Part shown: piece by piece, positions 27,210 to 35,505 of the stretch
How the letters are laid out: each line of letters starts with the position of its first letter
Position numbering within the stretch: the stretch's first letter is position 1
DNA from: Legionella lytica
GTDB taxonomy: Bacteria > Pseudomonadota > Gammaproteobacteria > Legionellales > Legionellaceae
NCBI RefSeq assembly: GCF_023921225.1
Contig: NZ_CP071527.1
Coordinates: 1,082,501 to 1,146,500, forward strand
Reading direction: 5' to 3'
Length of the DNA: 64,000 bases
Made by a program: the position numbers and the translations under genes
The notes under the pieces: generated by a model
The model's database searches: none
Seen by the model: only the letters and a program-made list of their open reading frames with translations
Told to the model about the DNA's origin: nothing

Positions 27210-27522
27210 AATTCACTCGGCCCTTAATAAATAAAACTACTCCAAAGCCCTGCCTTTTTATACACTAATAGCGTGCGTTAAAAGACATAACAAGCGCTCA
27301 TTATGTGCTTTTGTTTATCGATATCCATATTGCTTCTTAGCACATTTCTTTATTGTAGTTTTTTATCTTAATGGAAATTTGGAAAAAAAGCAGTGATTCA
27401 TTTTTTTTGGACTTTTTTCCTCAAAATTGAAGCAAAAAATAATTTTTAAAAAACTTTGAGTAGTTAATCAACCCTTAAGCTTAAGTGTTTTACACTAATG
27501 AAAAGCCAAGAGGAGAAATACT
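27210..27522. promoter_or_regulatory. Intergenic, divergent promoter region
   Basis: These 313 very AT-rich bases lie between the divergent def and HTH genes. A short palindrome, CCTTAAGCTTAAG, near 27474-27486 is close to the start of the HTH gene and could be an operator. No gene or RNA is seen. Confidence 0.35.
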
Positions 27523-27765
27523 ATGTCAAACAAAAAACTAACTGAACGTTTGAATCATGAACTTGACGAGCTAGGTGTTCCATCCTTGATGACTGAGCGG
27601 GTGCAAGTATGCTCTAAATTATTTGAACTGCCTAAGTTTAAAATAGAGGCTTTATTAAATGGTGTAGTTGCTTTAGATGCTTATGCCATGAAAAAAATTG
27701 CTGATGAACTTGAGGTCAGTTTTGATTGGTTATGTGGTAAGTCCAAGCATAAAACAGAACACTAA
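27523..27765 (+). CDS. Small HTH (Cro/C1-like) regulator
   Basis: This 80-residue protein has the spacing of a small XRE-like helix-turn-helix: ALLNGVVALDAYAMKKIADE, then LEVSFDWLCGKSK, where FDWLCG matches the usual end of Cro-type domains. It should bind DNA as a dimer. AGAGGAG precedes the ATG by 9 bases. A strong hairpin follows the stop. No phage genes are adjacent. Confidence 0.65.
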   Translation: MSNKKLTERLNHELDELGVPSLMTERVQVCSKLFELPKFKIEALLNGVVALDAYAMKKIADELEVSFDWLCGKSKHKTEH

Positions 27766-27782
27766 AAATTATTATATTGTCC

Positions 27783-27823
27783 CTAATGGTCTTGATTTTT
27801 TAATGTGAAAATCAGGCCATTAG
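27783..27823. terminator. Strong hairpin after the HTH gene
   Basis: CTAATGG-tc-TTGATTTT pairs with AAAATCA-gg-CCATTAG around an 8-base loop, 18 bases after the stop. The inner arm contains a T run, as in bidirectional terminators. Confidence 0.6.
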
Positions 27824-27914
27824 AGCTTAAGTTTGCTAATGTAACGCACGAAGCCTGTTTTATTAAGAAATACACTATACTTATAGGATAACCTTAATGG
27901 ACAGGAGGTTTGGC

Positions 27915-28184
27915 ATGACTCGTGCAGCGGCCCGCACAATGGTTCATTCTAGTGTGAGGGAAGATAAAAATTTAATTTATCATTATGCTGAAGTTTATGG
28001 CGTGCGCATTTTTTATTGTGAAGCGGGCGACAAAAACAAACCGACCTTATTACTTCCACATGGTTTTCCAACTTCCTCTCATCAATATCGCCAATTAATT
28101 CCTTTATTGTCAGCTCACTTTCATATTATTGCTCCAGATTTTCCTGGATTTGATTTTACTGAGGTACCTAATAAGAGGGAGTAG
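27915..28184 (+). pseudogene. Truncated alpha/beta hydrolase (N-terminal third only)
   Basis: This 89-codon frame matches the start of haloalkane dehalogenase/epoxide hydrolase-type hydrolases: LLLPHGFPTSSHQYRQLIPL then FHIIAPDFPGFDFTEVP. The nucleophile elbow, acid and His that follow in the family (usual length about 290) are absent, and the next gene starts 44 bases after the stop. The ATG at 27915 has a perfect AGGAGG 7 bases upstream, so it is still translated well. I read it as a deletion remnant. A genuine short protein is less likely. Confidence 0.7.
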
Positions 28185-28227
28185 ATTAATACTTTTGATA
28201 TCTGGCAGGTACGCTTAAGGATAATTA

Positions 28228-29256
28228 ATGAGTAAAGTAAATATTGTTATAGGTAATGAGCAAATCAAACCAGGACAGCAGAAAACAGTTTTTTTGCCTT
28301 TACCTAAGTTATATGATTGGACTCCCATGAGCTTACCAATACACGTTATTAATGGTGTAGAAGAGGGGCCTGCACTTTGTGTGACGGCTGCCATCCATGG
28401 TGATGAGATAAATGGTGTAGAAATCATTAGGCGCCTTTTACATAAAAAAGGTTTGAAACGCATCAAAGGCAGCATCATTGCTATTCCTATCGTTAATGTT
28501 TATGGTTTTTTATACCAAGAACGTTATTTAATGGACCGCAGGGATTTAAATCGCTCTTTTCCTGGAGGTCCTAAGGGATCATTGGCATCTATTCTTGCAG
28601 GGATTATTAGTAGGGAAATTCTTTCTCAATCTCAATATGTTATTGATTTACATACGGGCTCAAATCATCGTTTTAATTTACCGCAAATTCGTGCCAATCT
28701 GGATATGCCTGGTCTTGAAGCCTTGGCTCAAGCTTTTAATGTTCCAGTTATTTTGCATTCCACTTTTAGAGATGGGTCGATGAGGGAGTATGCGAATGAG
28801 CAAGGGGTTGCTATTTTAGTTTATGAGGGAGGAGAAGCGCTACGTTTTGATGAGCTGTCAATTAGAACCGGACTTAATGGCATTTTAAGTGTTATGTCAG
28901 CCTTAGGTATGATTAAACCTGGACGGTTCGGTCTAAAAAAATTTACGCCCACTATTTCAAGGAATAGTTATTGGTTAAGAGCGCCAATTAGCGGCATTCT
29001 ACGGCATATTAAAAAGGCAGGAAACCGGGTTAGCAAAGGGCAAATCATAGCGATTATTGCTAATCCTACCAGCACGGAAGAATATAAACTTAAATCGCCA
29101 ATTTCAGGTATTATTATTGGTGAAAGCATGTTACCGCTGGTTCATGCCGGCCAAGCTTTATTCCACATCGCAAGTTTTGAAAAATTGAATGTTGTTGAAG
29201 AGCAGCTAGAAAACATTCAAGAAGTATTTAATTTGAATGATGAGGATATACAGTAA
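28228..29256 (+). CDS. Succinylglutamate desuccinylase/aspartoacylase family metallohydrolase
   Basis: This 342-residue zinc amidohydrolase of the AstE/ASPA group (M14-like fold) has zinc ligands His57 and Glu60 in AAIHGDEING and His142 in YVIDLHTG. The substrate-binding MDRRDLNRSFPG is at about 102-113, and a catalytic Glu lies near VYEGGEALR. The C-terminal 90 residues form the beta-rich, biotinyl-like domain of this family. It should cleave an N-acyl amino acid or similar amide; the substrate is unknown. The start follows AAGGATAATTA. No arginine-catabolism genes are adjacent. Confidence 0.85.
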   Translation: MSKVNIVIGNEQIKPGQQKTVFLPLPKLYDWTPMSLPIHVINGVEEGPALCVTAAIHGDEINGVEIIRRLLHKKGLKRIKGSIIAIPIVNVYGFLYQERYLMDRRDLNRSFPGGPKGSLASILAGIISREILSQSQYVIDLHTGSNHRFNLPQIRANLDMPGLEALAQAFNVPVILHSTFRDGSMREYANEQGVAILVYEGGEALRFDELSIRTGLNGILSVMSALGMIKPGRFGLKKFTPTISRNSYWLRAPISGILRHIKKAGNRVSKGQIIAIIANPTSTEEYKLKSPISGIIIGESMLPLVHAGQALFHIASFEKLNVVEEQLENIQEVFNLNDEDIQ

Positions 29257-29317
29257 ATCTCTCCGCGAGTTATAATGTGTCCTCATTCTGGGTAACTAGA
29301 TTCCGAAGGATTATCGC

Positions 29318-30061
29318 GTGTTTAACAATCACCTCGAGCTGCGTTCCTATCGTTCCGAAAGTTGCAGCCATGTTCATGATTTTGCTCAGTTGGTGTTGCC
29401 TTTGTCCGGTTCTATGGAATTGGAGATTAATCAATATTCTGGTGTTATTCGTCAGGATGTGGGGGTTTATATTGCACCTGAAGAGCGGCATTGTTTTTCT
29501 GGAGGTGGGGATAATCTTTTTTTAGTTATCGATATTCAAGATAAATGTTCTTTATGGAATGAGGGCATAATTCCCAGCCTGATTAATCTATCAGACAGTG
29601 CGAAGAAATTGATGCAGTTTAGCCACCATTATTTAACCCACGATGAACGGGATGTATTTACCGATGCTTTAATAAACCAGTTGTTGCTGCAAATTACTAC
29701 TAAATCCTTTGTTCCGGATGGAGATGCTCTAGTGCAACAAGCGAAACATTGGATTGATGTGCATTTTGCTGCTCCCGTCATGCTCAGCCAGGTGGCAAAG
29801 CATTGTCATTTGAGTGTTAGCCAATTACAGCGACGTTTTAAGGAGCAGATGGGGTGTGCCCTTGCTGAATATTGGCGCATGAAGAAGCTAGAACAAGCGC
29901 AGATTTTATTATCTAAAAGTACTCTTTCTATCGAGGAGGTGGCCTTTAAGGTAGGGTACGAAAATTTATCTGCATTTAGTCGACGTTTTACCAAGGTATA
30001 CGGGACATCCCCATCACAATGGCGCTTAACGGCAAAACAGATGCATGAAACGGATAACTGA
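29318..30061 (+). CDS. AraC family transcriptional regulator
   Basis: This 247-residue protein has an N-terminal cupin-like sensor domain (HDFAQLVLPLSGSMELEINQ, IAPEERHCFSG). The C-terminal pair of helix-turn-helices of the AraC family includes MLSQVAKHCHLSVSQLQRRF and IEEVAFKVGYENLSAFSRRF then TKVYGTSPSQWR. It starts at GTG 29318 after AAGGA. The DMT transporter gene begins about 60 bases downstream on the same strand, so it is a likely target or operon partner. Confidence 0.88.
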   Translation: MFNNHLELRSYRSESCSHVHDFAQLVLPLSGSMELEINQYSGVIRQDVGVYIAPEERHCFSGGGDNLFLVIDIQDKCSLWNEGIIPSLINLSDSAKKLMQFSHHYLTHDERDVFTDALINQLLLQITTKSFVPDGDALVQQAKHWIDVHFAAPVMLSQVAKHCHLSVSQLQRRFKEQMGCALAEYWRMKKLEQAQILLSKSTLSIEEVAFKVGYENLSAFSRRFTKVYGTSPSQWRLTAKQMHETDN

Positions 30062-30119
30062 TCTTGCTCTTAAGTCTGCTAGACTTGCTCGTACTTGGAT
30101 ATAAACAAAGTGATACGCG

Positions 30120-31019
30120 ATGCAAAAAAGTGATTCTTTTTTCAAAGGCATGTTCTTTCTTTTCCTGGCCCAAATTATGGTAGGGATTAATATTGTATTG
30201 TCTAAATACATACTTGCATCTATTCCTATCCAATTCATTCTAGCTCTTCGTTTCAGTTTGGCTGCTGCGAATTTATTCATGCTGCATCAAGTGTCGCCTG
30301 CAAGAAAACAGTCTATCGCTTATTATTTTTCACAATTAAAACGACGTGATTGGTATTTCATTCTGGCCCAGGCTTTATGCGCCGGAGTTCTTTTTAATGC
30401 CTTGATGCTCTTAGGCTTGCATTATACTGATGCTAATGTAGCCGGTATTATTACTAGTGTCTTACCCGCAATCATTGCGCTTATGTCCTGGATTGTCCTA
30501 AATGAGAAAATTTCTGGTAAAACGGCGATCTGCATTGGTTTTGCTACCTTTGGGCTCTTAGTTATTGCTAGAGAAAAGCTTGGTGGGGCGGTTGTAAGCC
30601 ACTCCTTTTTAGGTGATGCAATTGTTTTAATTTCTTTATTTCCAGAAGCTGCATACTACATTTTAAGTAAAATGTATGTGAGCTCGCTGCCAGTGTTTTT
30701 AGTGTCTTCGCTGCTAAATGGGATCAATGCCATTTTATTATTATGTTTTGTCAGCCTGAGTTCTTGGAGTGGCATTCATATTGATGCTTTTGGGTGGTGG
30801 ATATTAATGATTTTAGGCTTAAGCTCGGGTCTATTTTATGTATTTTGGTACTTTGGTTCTCAACGCGTTGATGGAGTAATGGCCTCGTTATCTACCGCGA
30901 TCATGCCTTTAGCAACAGTAATGCTTGCTTGGCTCTTATTAGGCGAGAAATTAACGATGGGGCAAATGATTGGAATGGGAATGGTCCTCTTGTCCATTAT
31001 TATTTATGCAAAACGTTAG
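30120..31019 (+). CDS. EamA-type drug/metabolite transporter
   Basis: This 299-residue inner-membrane protein has about ten hydrophobic helices in two EamA repeats (for example GVLFNALMLLGLHYTDANVA, GIITSVLPAIIALMSWIVLN and GVMASLSTAIMPLATVMLAW). These carriers export small metabolites or amino acids. It lies just after the AraC regulator, which suggests ligand-induced expression. The substrate is unknown. Confidence 0.9.
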   Translation: MQKSDSFFKGMFFLFLAQIMVGINIVLSKYILASIPIQFILALRFSLAAANLFMLHQVSPARKQSIAYYFSQLKRRDWYFILAQALCAGVLFNALMLLGLHYTDANVAGIITSVLPAIIALMSWIVLNEKISGKTAICIGFATFGLLVIAREKLGGAVVSHSFLGDAIVLISLFPEAAYYILSKMYVSSLPVFLVSSLLNGINAILLLCFVSLSSWSGIHIDAFGWWILMILGLSSGLFYVFWYFGSQRVDGVMASLSTAIMPLATVMLAWLLLGEKLTMGQMIGMGMVLLSIIIYAKR

Positions 31020-31108
31020 AGTTTATTTGCAAATAATGTCCTAAATGTGGTCTTATATGTCAGTTTTTTTCATCAGATAGGATCTGATGCATCAGGGGAA
31101 AGGATCTC

Positions 31109-31432
31109 GTGGCTGGCAATACAATAAAAGAACCAATATCAGAATATTCTTCATTGGGAACAACCGCTGTCGTCGCAGTAGTCGCTTCCGCTGCTGCTTA
31201 TGGTGCGATACGTACGGGCAATTACCGAGTCGCCTTACAACTTTACGCGAAAGGTGGAGGGGGGCTAAACCTATACAAACAAATAGGTAATCATTCTCAA
31301 CGGGTTTTTGCCCTTGATTATCACCCCTTCTGGAATAAGACCACTCAAGCCAAAGAATGGAAACTCCATTATCATCGTGGTAAAACAAAGCAAGAGATCA
31401 AAGAGCATCGGCCTTATGATGGGCATTGGTAA
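31109..31432 (+). CDS. Hypothetical protein with HxH-rich C-terminal block
   Basis: This 107-residue protein starts at GTG 31109 after AAAGGA. Residues 15-38 are weakly hydrophobic (SLGTTAVVAVVASAAAYGAI) and may insert in or lie on the membrane. The last 45 residues are dense in His, Tyr and Trp (FALDYHPFWNK, LHYHRGKT, HRPYDGHW), which looks like a conserved domain, possibly metal- or nucleic acid-binding as in polymorphic toxin tails. I do not recognise the family. It is 12 bases from the FAD monooxygenase gene, so the two probably form an operon. Confidence 0.55.
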   Translation: MAGNTIKEPISEYSSLGTTAVVAVVASAAAYGAIRTGNYRVALQLYAKGGGGLNLYKQIGNHSQRVFALDYHPFWNKTTQAKEWKLHYHRGKTKQEIKEHRPYDGHW

Positions 31433-31444
31433 CAGGAGTAATTT

Positions 31445-32665
31445 ATGCGTGGAAAAAATGTAGTAGTTGTTGGCGGTTCGATTGCAGGTTGCACTGCAGC
31501 AATCTTGCTTCAGCGTTTAGGGGCAACCGTTACTATTTTAGAGCAATCATCAGGACGTATAGGTCAAGGAGCAGGAATTACACTTCCAGAAGTGGTTGTG
31601 ACTCAATGTATAGAAAATGATTTATTTGATGCTGATATTCCTCGTCTCCTAGCTACCAGCCGTTCCTTCGTTCGCAAAAATGAACAAGATGAGGTTGATG
31701 CCCAAGTTTTCTGGAAGCAGTCTATTCGGGTTATGGCATTAAATTGGATGGATGTTTATCAAAATCTGCGTAAACGAGTCGAGTCGTTAAACTACCATAC
31801 CAATACTGAAGTTTGCCGTTTTGAGGAAATACACGATGGCTGTTTGGTGGAAACCTCTGATGGACAGGTTTATAACGCCGATTTACTTATTGTTGCTGAT
31901 GGTGTTGATTCGACGATACGGGCTCATTTATTACCAAATAGCCAACCAGAATATGCAGGCTATGTGGCTTGGCGTGGGGTTATTGATAATGAGCATTTAG
32001 CTTCTAACAATCTTTTTCACGAGCATGTGCCGTATAGTGTTTATCCTCATGGCCATATCCTTTTGTATCGAATTCCTGGGGCTGACTATCAAAAGACAGG
32101 GAAAACATTGTTAAATTGGGTGATGTATGAAGATCGTAGAGGATTGTCTTTAAACAATTTACTGATCGATAATGAAGGTAGGCAACGCACCCGCTCATTG
32201 CCCGCAGGAACGTTAACTGTAGAACACATGCAGTATCTTCATAATTTTGCTCAGGTATTACCTAGCGCGATTAAACAAATCATCATGGAAACCCCACGAC
32301 CGTTTATCCAAGCTATTTTTGACTTTCATTTGTCTGCCTATGCAAGTAATCGAGTAATTTTTGTAGGGGATGCTGCAGCAACCTTAAGGCCACATACAGC
32401 CTCAGGAGTATTTAAAGCCTTGGCTAATGGATTTGAATTAGTACATCTTTTTGATAGTAATTCTAATCTTAAACTAACGGATTGGGTTTCTTTGTGGAAG
32501 AAAAATCAGCAACTGCAGTTAATTGAAGAAACTCAGAAGGCAAAAGCTATGGGCGAAGCCCTGGTGAGTTACACTCCCGATTGGCACTCGATGGATCAAG
32601 AATCAACAGACGCTTGGTGGGCTAAGGTGATGCAAGGAAAGGTTTGGTATGCTACGTCTAAATAA
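31445..32665 (+). CDS. FAD-dependent monooxygenase (aromatic hydroxylase family)
   Basis: This 406-residue flavoprotein of the p-hydroxybenzoate hydroxylase type has the FAD ADP-binding fold NVVVVGGSIAGCTAAILLQR then EQSSGRIGQGAGI near the N-terminus. The DG motif LLIVADGVDSTIR is near residue 155, and the GD motif VIFVGDAAATLRPHTASG is near 300. It should use NAD(P)H and oxygen to hydroxylate an unidentified substrate. The start has AGGAG at good spacing. It is probably co-transcribed with the gene at 31109. Confidence 0.88.
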   Translation: MRGKNVVVVGGSIAGCTAAILLQRLGATVTILEQSSGRIGQGAGITLPEVVVTQCIENDLFDADIPRLLATSRSFVRKNEQDEVDAQVFWKQSIRVMALNWMDVYQNLRKRVESLNYHTNTEVCRFEEIHDGCLVETSDGQVYNADLLIVADGVDSTIRAHLLPNSQPEYAGYVAWRGVIDNEHLASNNLFHEHVPYSVYPHGHILLYRIPGADYQKTGKTLLNWVMYEDRRGLSLNNLLIDNEGRQRTRSLPAGTLTVEHMQYLHNFAQVLPSAIKQIIMETPRPFIQAIFDFHLSAYASNRVIFVGDAAATLRPHTASGVFKALANGFELVHLFDSNSNLKLTDWVSLWKKNQQLQLIEETQKAKAMGEALVSYTPDWHSMDQESTDAWWAKVMQGKVWYATSK

Positions 32666-32800
32666 TATGGGTGGAGGCTAGGAATTTGCTGCGCTCATGG
32701 TTTTGAAATTTGAAAGTAGACCCAGCGAATGGTGACAAAGAAAAGATGAAAAGCGTCGGATCATGGGCTTGAGCATTAGAGAGTAGTTAAGGAGCGAGGT

Positions 32801-33844
32801 ATGAATTCAATTGATTTTCGTAGTGATACAGTGACTAAGCCTTCGCAGGAAATGTTAAAGGCGATGATGAATGCTGAAGTAGGTGATGATGTTTTTGATG
32901 AGGATCCTACGGTTAAAAAATTGGAGGCTATGCTGGCTGAGTGTGCAGGGATGGAGGCGGCTCTTTTTGCTCCCACGGGCACGCAAACTAATTTATTAGG
33001 GATTATGGCGCATTGCGAACGAGGAGATGAATATATTGTTGGACAAACTGCTCATACCTATATGTGGGAAGGGGGTGGTGCTGCAGTATTGGGTAGTATC
33101 CAACCGCAACCATTGGATTTTGAATTAGATGGAAGTTTGTCCTTACCCAAGGTAGAGATGGCAATTAAGCCTATTGATAATCATCATGCTCGTACCAAAC
33201 TGTTATGCCTGGAAAATACAACTAATGGCAAAGTTTTACCCCTTTCTTATTTAGATGACGTTCACGCTTTTTGTCGAGAAAAAAGTTTAGCGGCTCATCT
33301 TGATGGGGCTCGTGTTTTTAATGCAGCAGTGAAGCAAAAGGTGGATTTAAACCGTATTAGTCGAGGTTTTGATTCTATTTCTATTTGTTTATCTAAAGGA
33401 TTGGCAGCTCCTATTGGTTCGGTATTGTGTGGTCATAAAGAGTTAATCAGTAAAGCAAAAAGATGGCGTAAAGTATTAGGGGGCGGTATGCGCCAGGCTG
33501 GGGTTGTTGCTGCAGCTGGAATTTATGCTTTAGAACATAACGTGATGCGCTTACAAGAGGATCATGAGCATGCTGCTTTATTAGCTCAGGGTTTGGCTGA
33601 GGTGGGAGACTTGCTTGTTGATCAGCAGTCATTGCAGACAAATATGGTATTTATCAAAGTGGGAAGTAATTATCCTCAATTTCAGGCTTATTTGGCTGAA
33701 CGAGGTATTATTTTTCCCAAAAACCCAAATAAAATGAATTCCATTCGTCTTGTTACCCATAGGGATATTTCTAGAGCGGATATTGAACGAGTACTCGTTA
33801 CGGTGAAGTCTTATTATCAAAATACAACCAAGGTCCCGATTTAA
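32801..33844 (+). CDS. ltaE: Low-specificity L-threonine aldolase
   Basis: This 347-residue PLP enzyme cleaves L-threonine and L-allo-threonine to glycine and acetaldehyde. It carries FRSDTVTKPSQEMLKAMMNA at the N-terminus, VGDDVFDEDPTVKKLE, HLDGARVFNAAV (PLP-contacting Asp), and the Schiff-base Lys199 in ICLSKGLAAPIGSVLCG. Length fits E. coli LtaE. AAGGAGCGAGGT gives a very strong ribosome binding site. It converges with the nitroreductase gene. Confidence 0.93.
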   Translation: MNSIDFRSDTVTKPSQEMLKAMMNAEVGDDVFDEDPTVKKLEAMLAECAGMEAALFAPTGTQTNLLGIMAHCERGDEYIVGQTAHTYMWEGGGAAVLGSIQPQPLDFELDGSLSLPKVEMAIKPIDNHHARTKLLCLENTTNGKVLPLSYLDDVHAFCREKSLAAHLDGARVFNAAVKQKVDLNRISRGFDSISICLSKGLAAPIGSVLCGHKELISKAKRWRKVLGGGMRQAGVVAAAGIYALEHNVMRLQEDHEHAALLAQGLAEVGDLLVDQQSLQTNMVFIKVGSNYPQFQAYLAERGIIFPKNPNKMNSIRLVTHRDISRADIERVLVTVKSYYQNTTKVPI

Positions 33845-33886
33845 CCAGGACTGTGGTGTGAAGAGAGGTTGGACTGAATCCTGGTC

Positions 33887-34489
33887 TTATATCCAGGAAA
33901 GGATATCAGGCTCAAAACGGGGGACTGGCTCAACAGAACGAGCTGGAACTCCGACAATAATGGGTGCGATTGCAATCATTTCACTCCCAATATGTAGTTT
34001 TGATTTCCATTCAGGGGTATTTAATGCAGGGACAGCAAGGGCCACAACACAAGTACCCAAGCCATTAACGCAGGCGGTGAGCATCAAGTTTTGGGCAGCT
34101 AACCAGCAGTCAGCTACAACAAAAGGTCTTTGAAATCTACTGTAAATCACAATGAGCGTACCGGCATTATAAAATGCATTAAAATCCGGCTTTTCTGTGA
34201 GTTCTTTGACACGATTCATTAGCTTTGGATAATTGCGGGCTTCATTATAGATTAAGCCTTGAATCGTTTCGTTCAGTTTCTTAAGCGTCTCTTTATCTTG
34301 GATTATCGCAAAGGCCCAGGGTTCTTCACGTAATGCTGTCGGCGCTTGAACCGCGGCATTAAGTAAAGCATTTATCATTGGGGCTTCGATTTTTTGCGGT
34401 TTGTAATCACGTATCGTTCGGCGTTTATAGATTGCGTCTATTTCGCGCGCAGGGCGAGCTTCCCTAGGTCTTTTTGATGTAGCCATCAT
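33887..34489 (-). CDS. Nitroreductase family protein
   Basis: This 200-residue FMN-dependent oxidoreductase begins with the typical IYKRRTIRDYKPQKIEAPMI, then LLNAAVQAPTALREEPWAFA. The C-terminal half has LMLTACVNGLGTCVVALAVP and an IAPIIVGVPA strand. These enzymes reduce nitro or quinone compounds with NAD(P)H. It is monocistronic and convergent with ltaE. Substrate unknown. Confidence 0.88.
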   Translation of the reverse strand: MMATSKRPREARPAREIDAIYKRRTIRDYKPQKIEAPMINALLNAAVQAPTALREEPWAFAIIQDKETLKKLNETIQGLIYNEARNYPKLMNRVKELTEKPDFNAFYNAGTLIVIYSRFQRPFVVADCWLAAQNLMLTACVNGLGTCVVALAVPALNTPEWKSKLHIGSEMIAIAPIIVGVPARSVEPVPRFEPDILSWI

Positions 34490-34589
34490 GTTCTCCGTTT
34501 CAGGTCCTGAACAATAGAGTATAAATTAACGGTAATGAGTAAATTTTGGTCTATCCTTGCGGTTTGTCAAGTTCATCAGTATATAAATT

Positions 34590-34766
34590 TCATGCACGTA
34601 CTTTTCTGTTATGGGCGTCTCTTAACAGTTTTTCAACATATTGATAAATAAATTGTTTTTTAGCTTGCTGATAATCTAGCTCATTAATTTCTCTAAATCG
34701 TTTAAAATCAAGGTTGCCGGATTGAGCCATCAGGAGCGAGATGCAGCTATTTGCTATCGCCAGCAT
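34590..34766 (-). CDS. Doubtful 58-aa ORF in a long gap
   Basis: In the 708-base gap 34490-35197 the minus strand has a 58-codon frame, MLAIANSCISLLMAQSGNLD then FKRFREINELDYQQAKKQFI and a basic end. The composition is protein-like, but no ribosome binding site is seen before 34766 or the internal ATG at 34730. On the plus strand, about 34710-34899, a start-less frame ending ...NMVNDYILANNVTLMKDH also looks protein-like. I suspect decayed genes here. The rest of the gap shows only the promoter at 35102. Confidence 0.25.
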   Translation of the reverse strand: MLAIANSCISLLMAQSGNLDFKRFREINELDYQQAKKQFIYQYVEKLLRDAHNRKVRA

Positions 34767-35101
34767 TTAAATATAAAAGAAATGGTATTGGCAGTAATGA
34801 TGCGCATCATACGTGCAAGTCCTTTATCACTGCCTATGTAAATATGGTTAATGATTATATACTTGCCAATAATGTAACCCTCATGAAAGATCACTGAGGA
34901 GTCTAACTAAGGTGCTCATAGCCTTGATATGTCCTCAGGTACCACCACACCACAAACCTTAAGCAAACATTCATCGCTCATTTGATTAAAAGGTTCATGT
35001 TATCGGATAAATTTATAAATTTGCTGGGCTGAAAGTAGACTTCATGGGCTACTAACCATAATGCATTTATGTTTTAGTATAGTCTTAATTTAGGCCCTTA
35101 C

Positions 35102-35131
35102 TTGACAAAATTTAATATTGCTTTCTAAAAT
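35102..35131 (+). promoter_or_regulatory. Probable sigma-70 promoter of the bufferin operon
   Basis: TTGACA at 35102-35107 and TAAAAT at 35126-35131 are separated by 18 bases, about 70 bases before the first gene. The consensus match is good and nothing else competes. No clear metal-responsive operator is recognised. Confidence 0.5.
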
Positions 35132-35197
35132 GCAAGTGGCCAAATTATTATTTGGTATCTCAAGTGCTTATCAACTAAATTAAAAGGAATCAATCAA

Positions 35198-35452
35198 ATG
35201 AACAAAATTAAATTAACAGGTGCTGCACTTGCTGTTGGCGCTGCTTCTATGTTCGCTTTGGCTCCTGCTTTTGCTGATGATACAGCTTCTTCTGCACCAA
35301 TGGTTCATTGCAAAGGTGGTAATTCTTGTAAAGGTCAAAGCTCTTGCAAAACTGCTGATAACTCATGCAAAGGCCAAAATTCTTGCAAAGGAAAAGGCGT
35401 TGTTAAAATGACTAAAGAAGAGTGCGAAAAAGCTGGCGGTACTGCTCAATAA
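35198..35452 (+). CDS. Bufferin-type metallophore precursor (BufA2-like)
   Basis: This 84-residue exported precursor has a signal peptide at 1-26 (LAVGAASMFALAPAFA then DD). The mature 58 residues contain six cysteines (38, 44, 50, 57, 63, 76), five within repeated SCKG-type units (GNSCKGQSSCK, NSCKGQNSCKGKG), and a C-terminal EECEKAGG. This is the pattern of the bufferin family, ribosomally made peptides whose cysteines are modified by a DUF692 (MNIO) enzyme and which bind copper in the periplasm. The next two genes are exactly that enzyme and its partner. AAAGGAATC precedes the ATG. A hairpin separates it from the enzyme genes, which should give more precursor than enzyme. Confidence 0.85.
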   Translation: MNKIKLTGAALAVGAASMFALAPAFADDTASSAPMVHCKGGNSCKGQSSCKTADNSCKGQNSCKGKGVVKMTKEECEKAGGTAQ

Positions 35453-35464
35453 TTTTTGCCTTCT

Positions 35465-35489
35465 GCCAGGCATGAGCCTATTGCCTGGC
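35465..35489 (+). terminator. Intercistronic hairpin, bufA-bufB
   Basis: GCCAGGC and GCCTGGC pair perfectly around an 11-base loop in the 53-base gap after the precursor gene. There is no T run directly after it, so partial attenuation or mRNA 3'-end protection is more likely than full termination. Confidence 0.55.
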
Positions 35490-35505
35490 GCTATCTAGGT
35501 TTATT

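Noticed and set aside
35198..35452. CKG repeats as a low-complexity or DNA tandem-repeat artefact
   Set aside because: A proper signal peptide, ribosome binding site and adjacent MNIO and DUF2063 genes show a real RiPP precursor.
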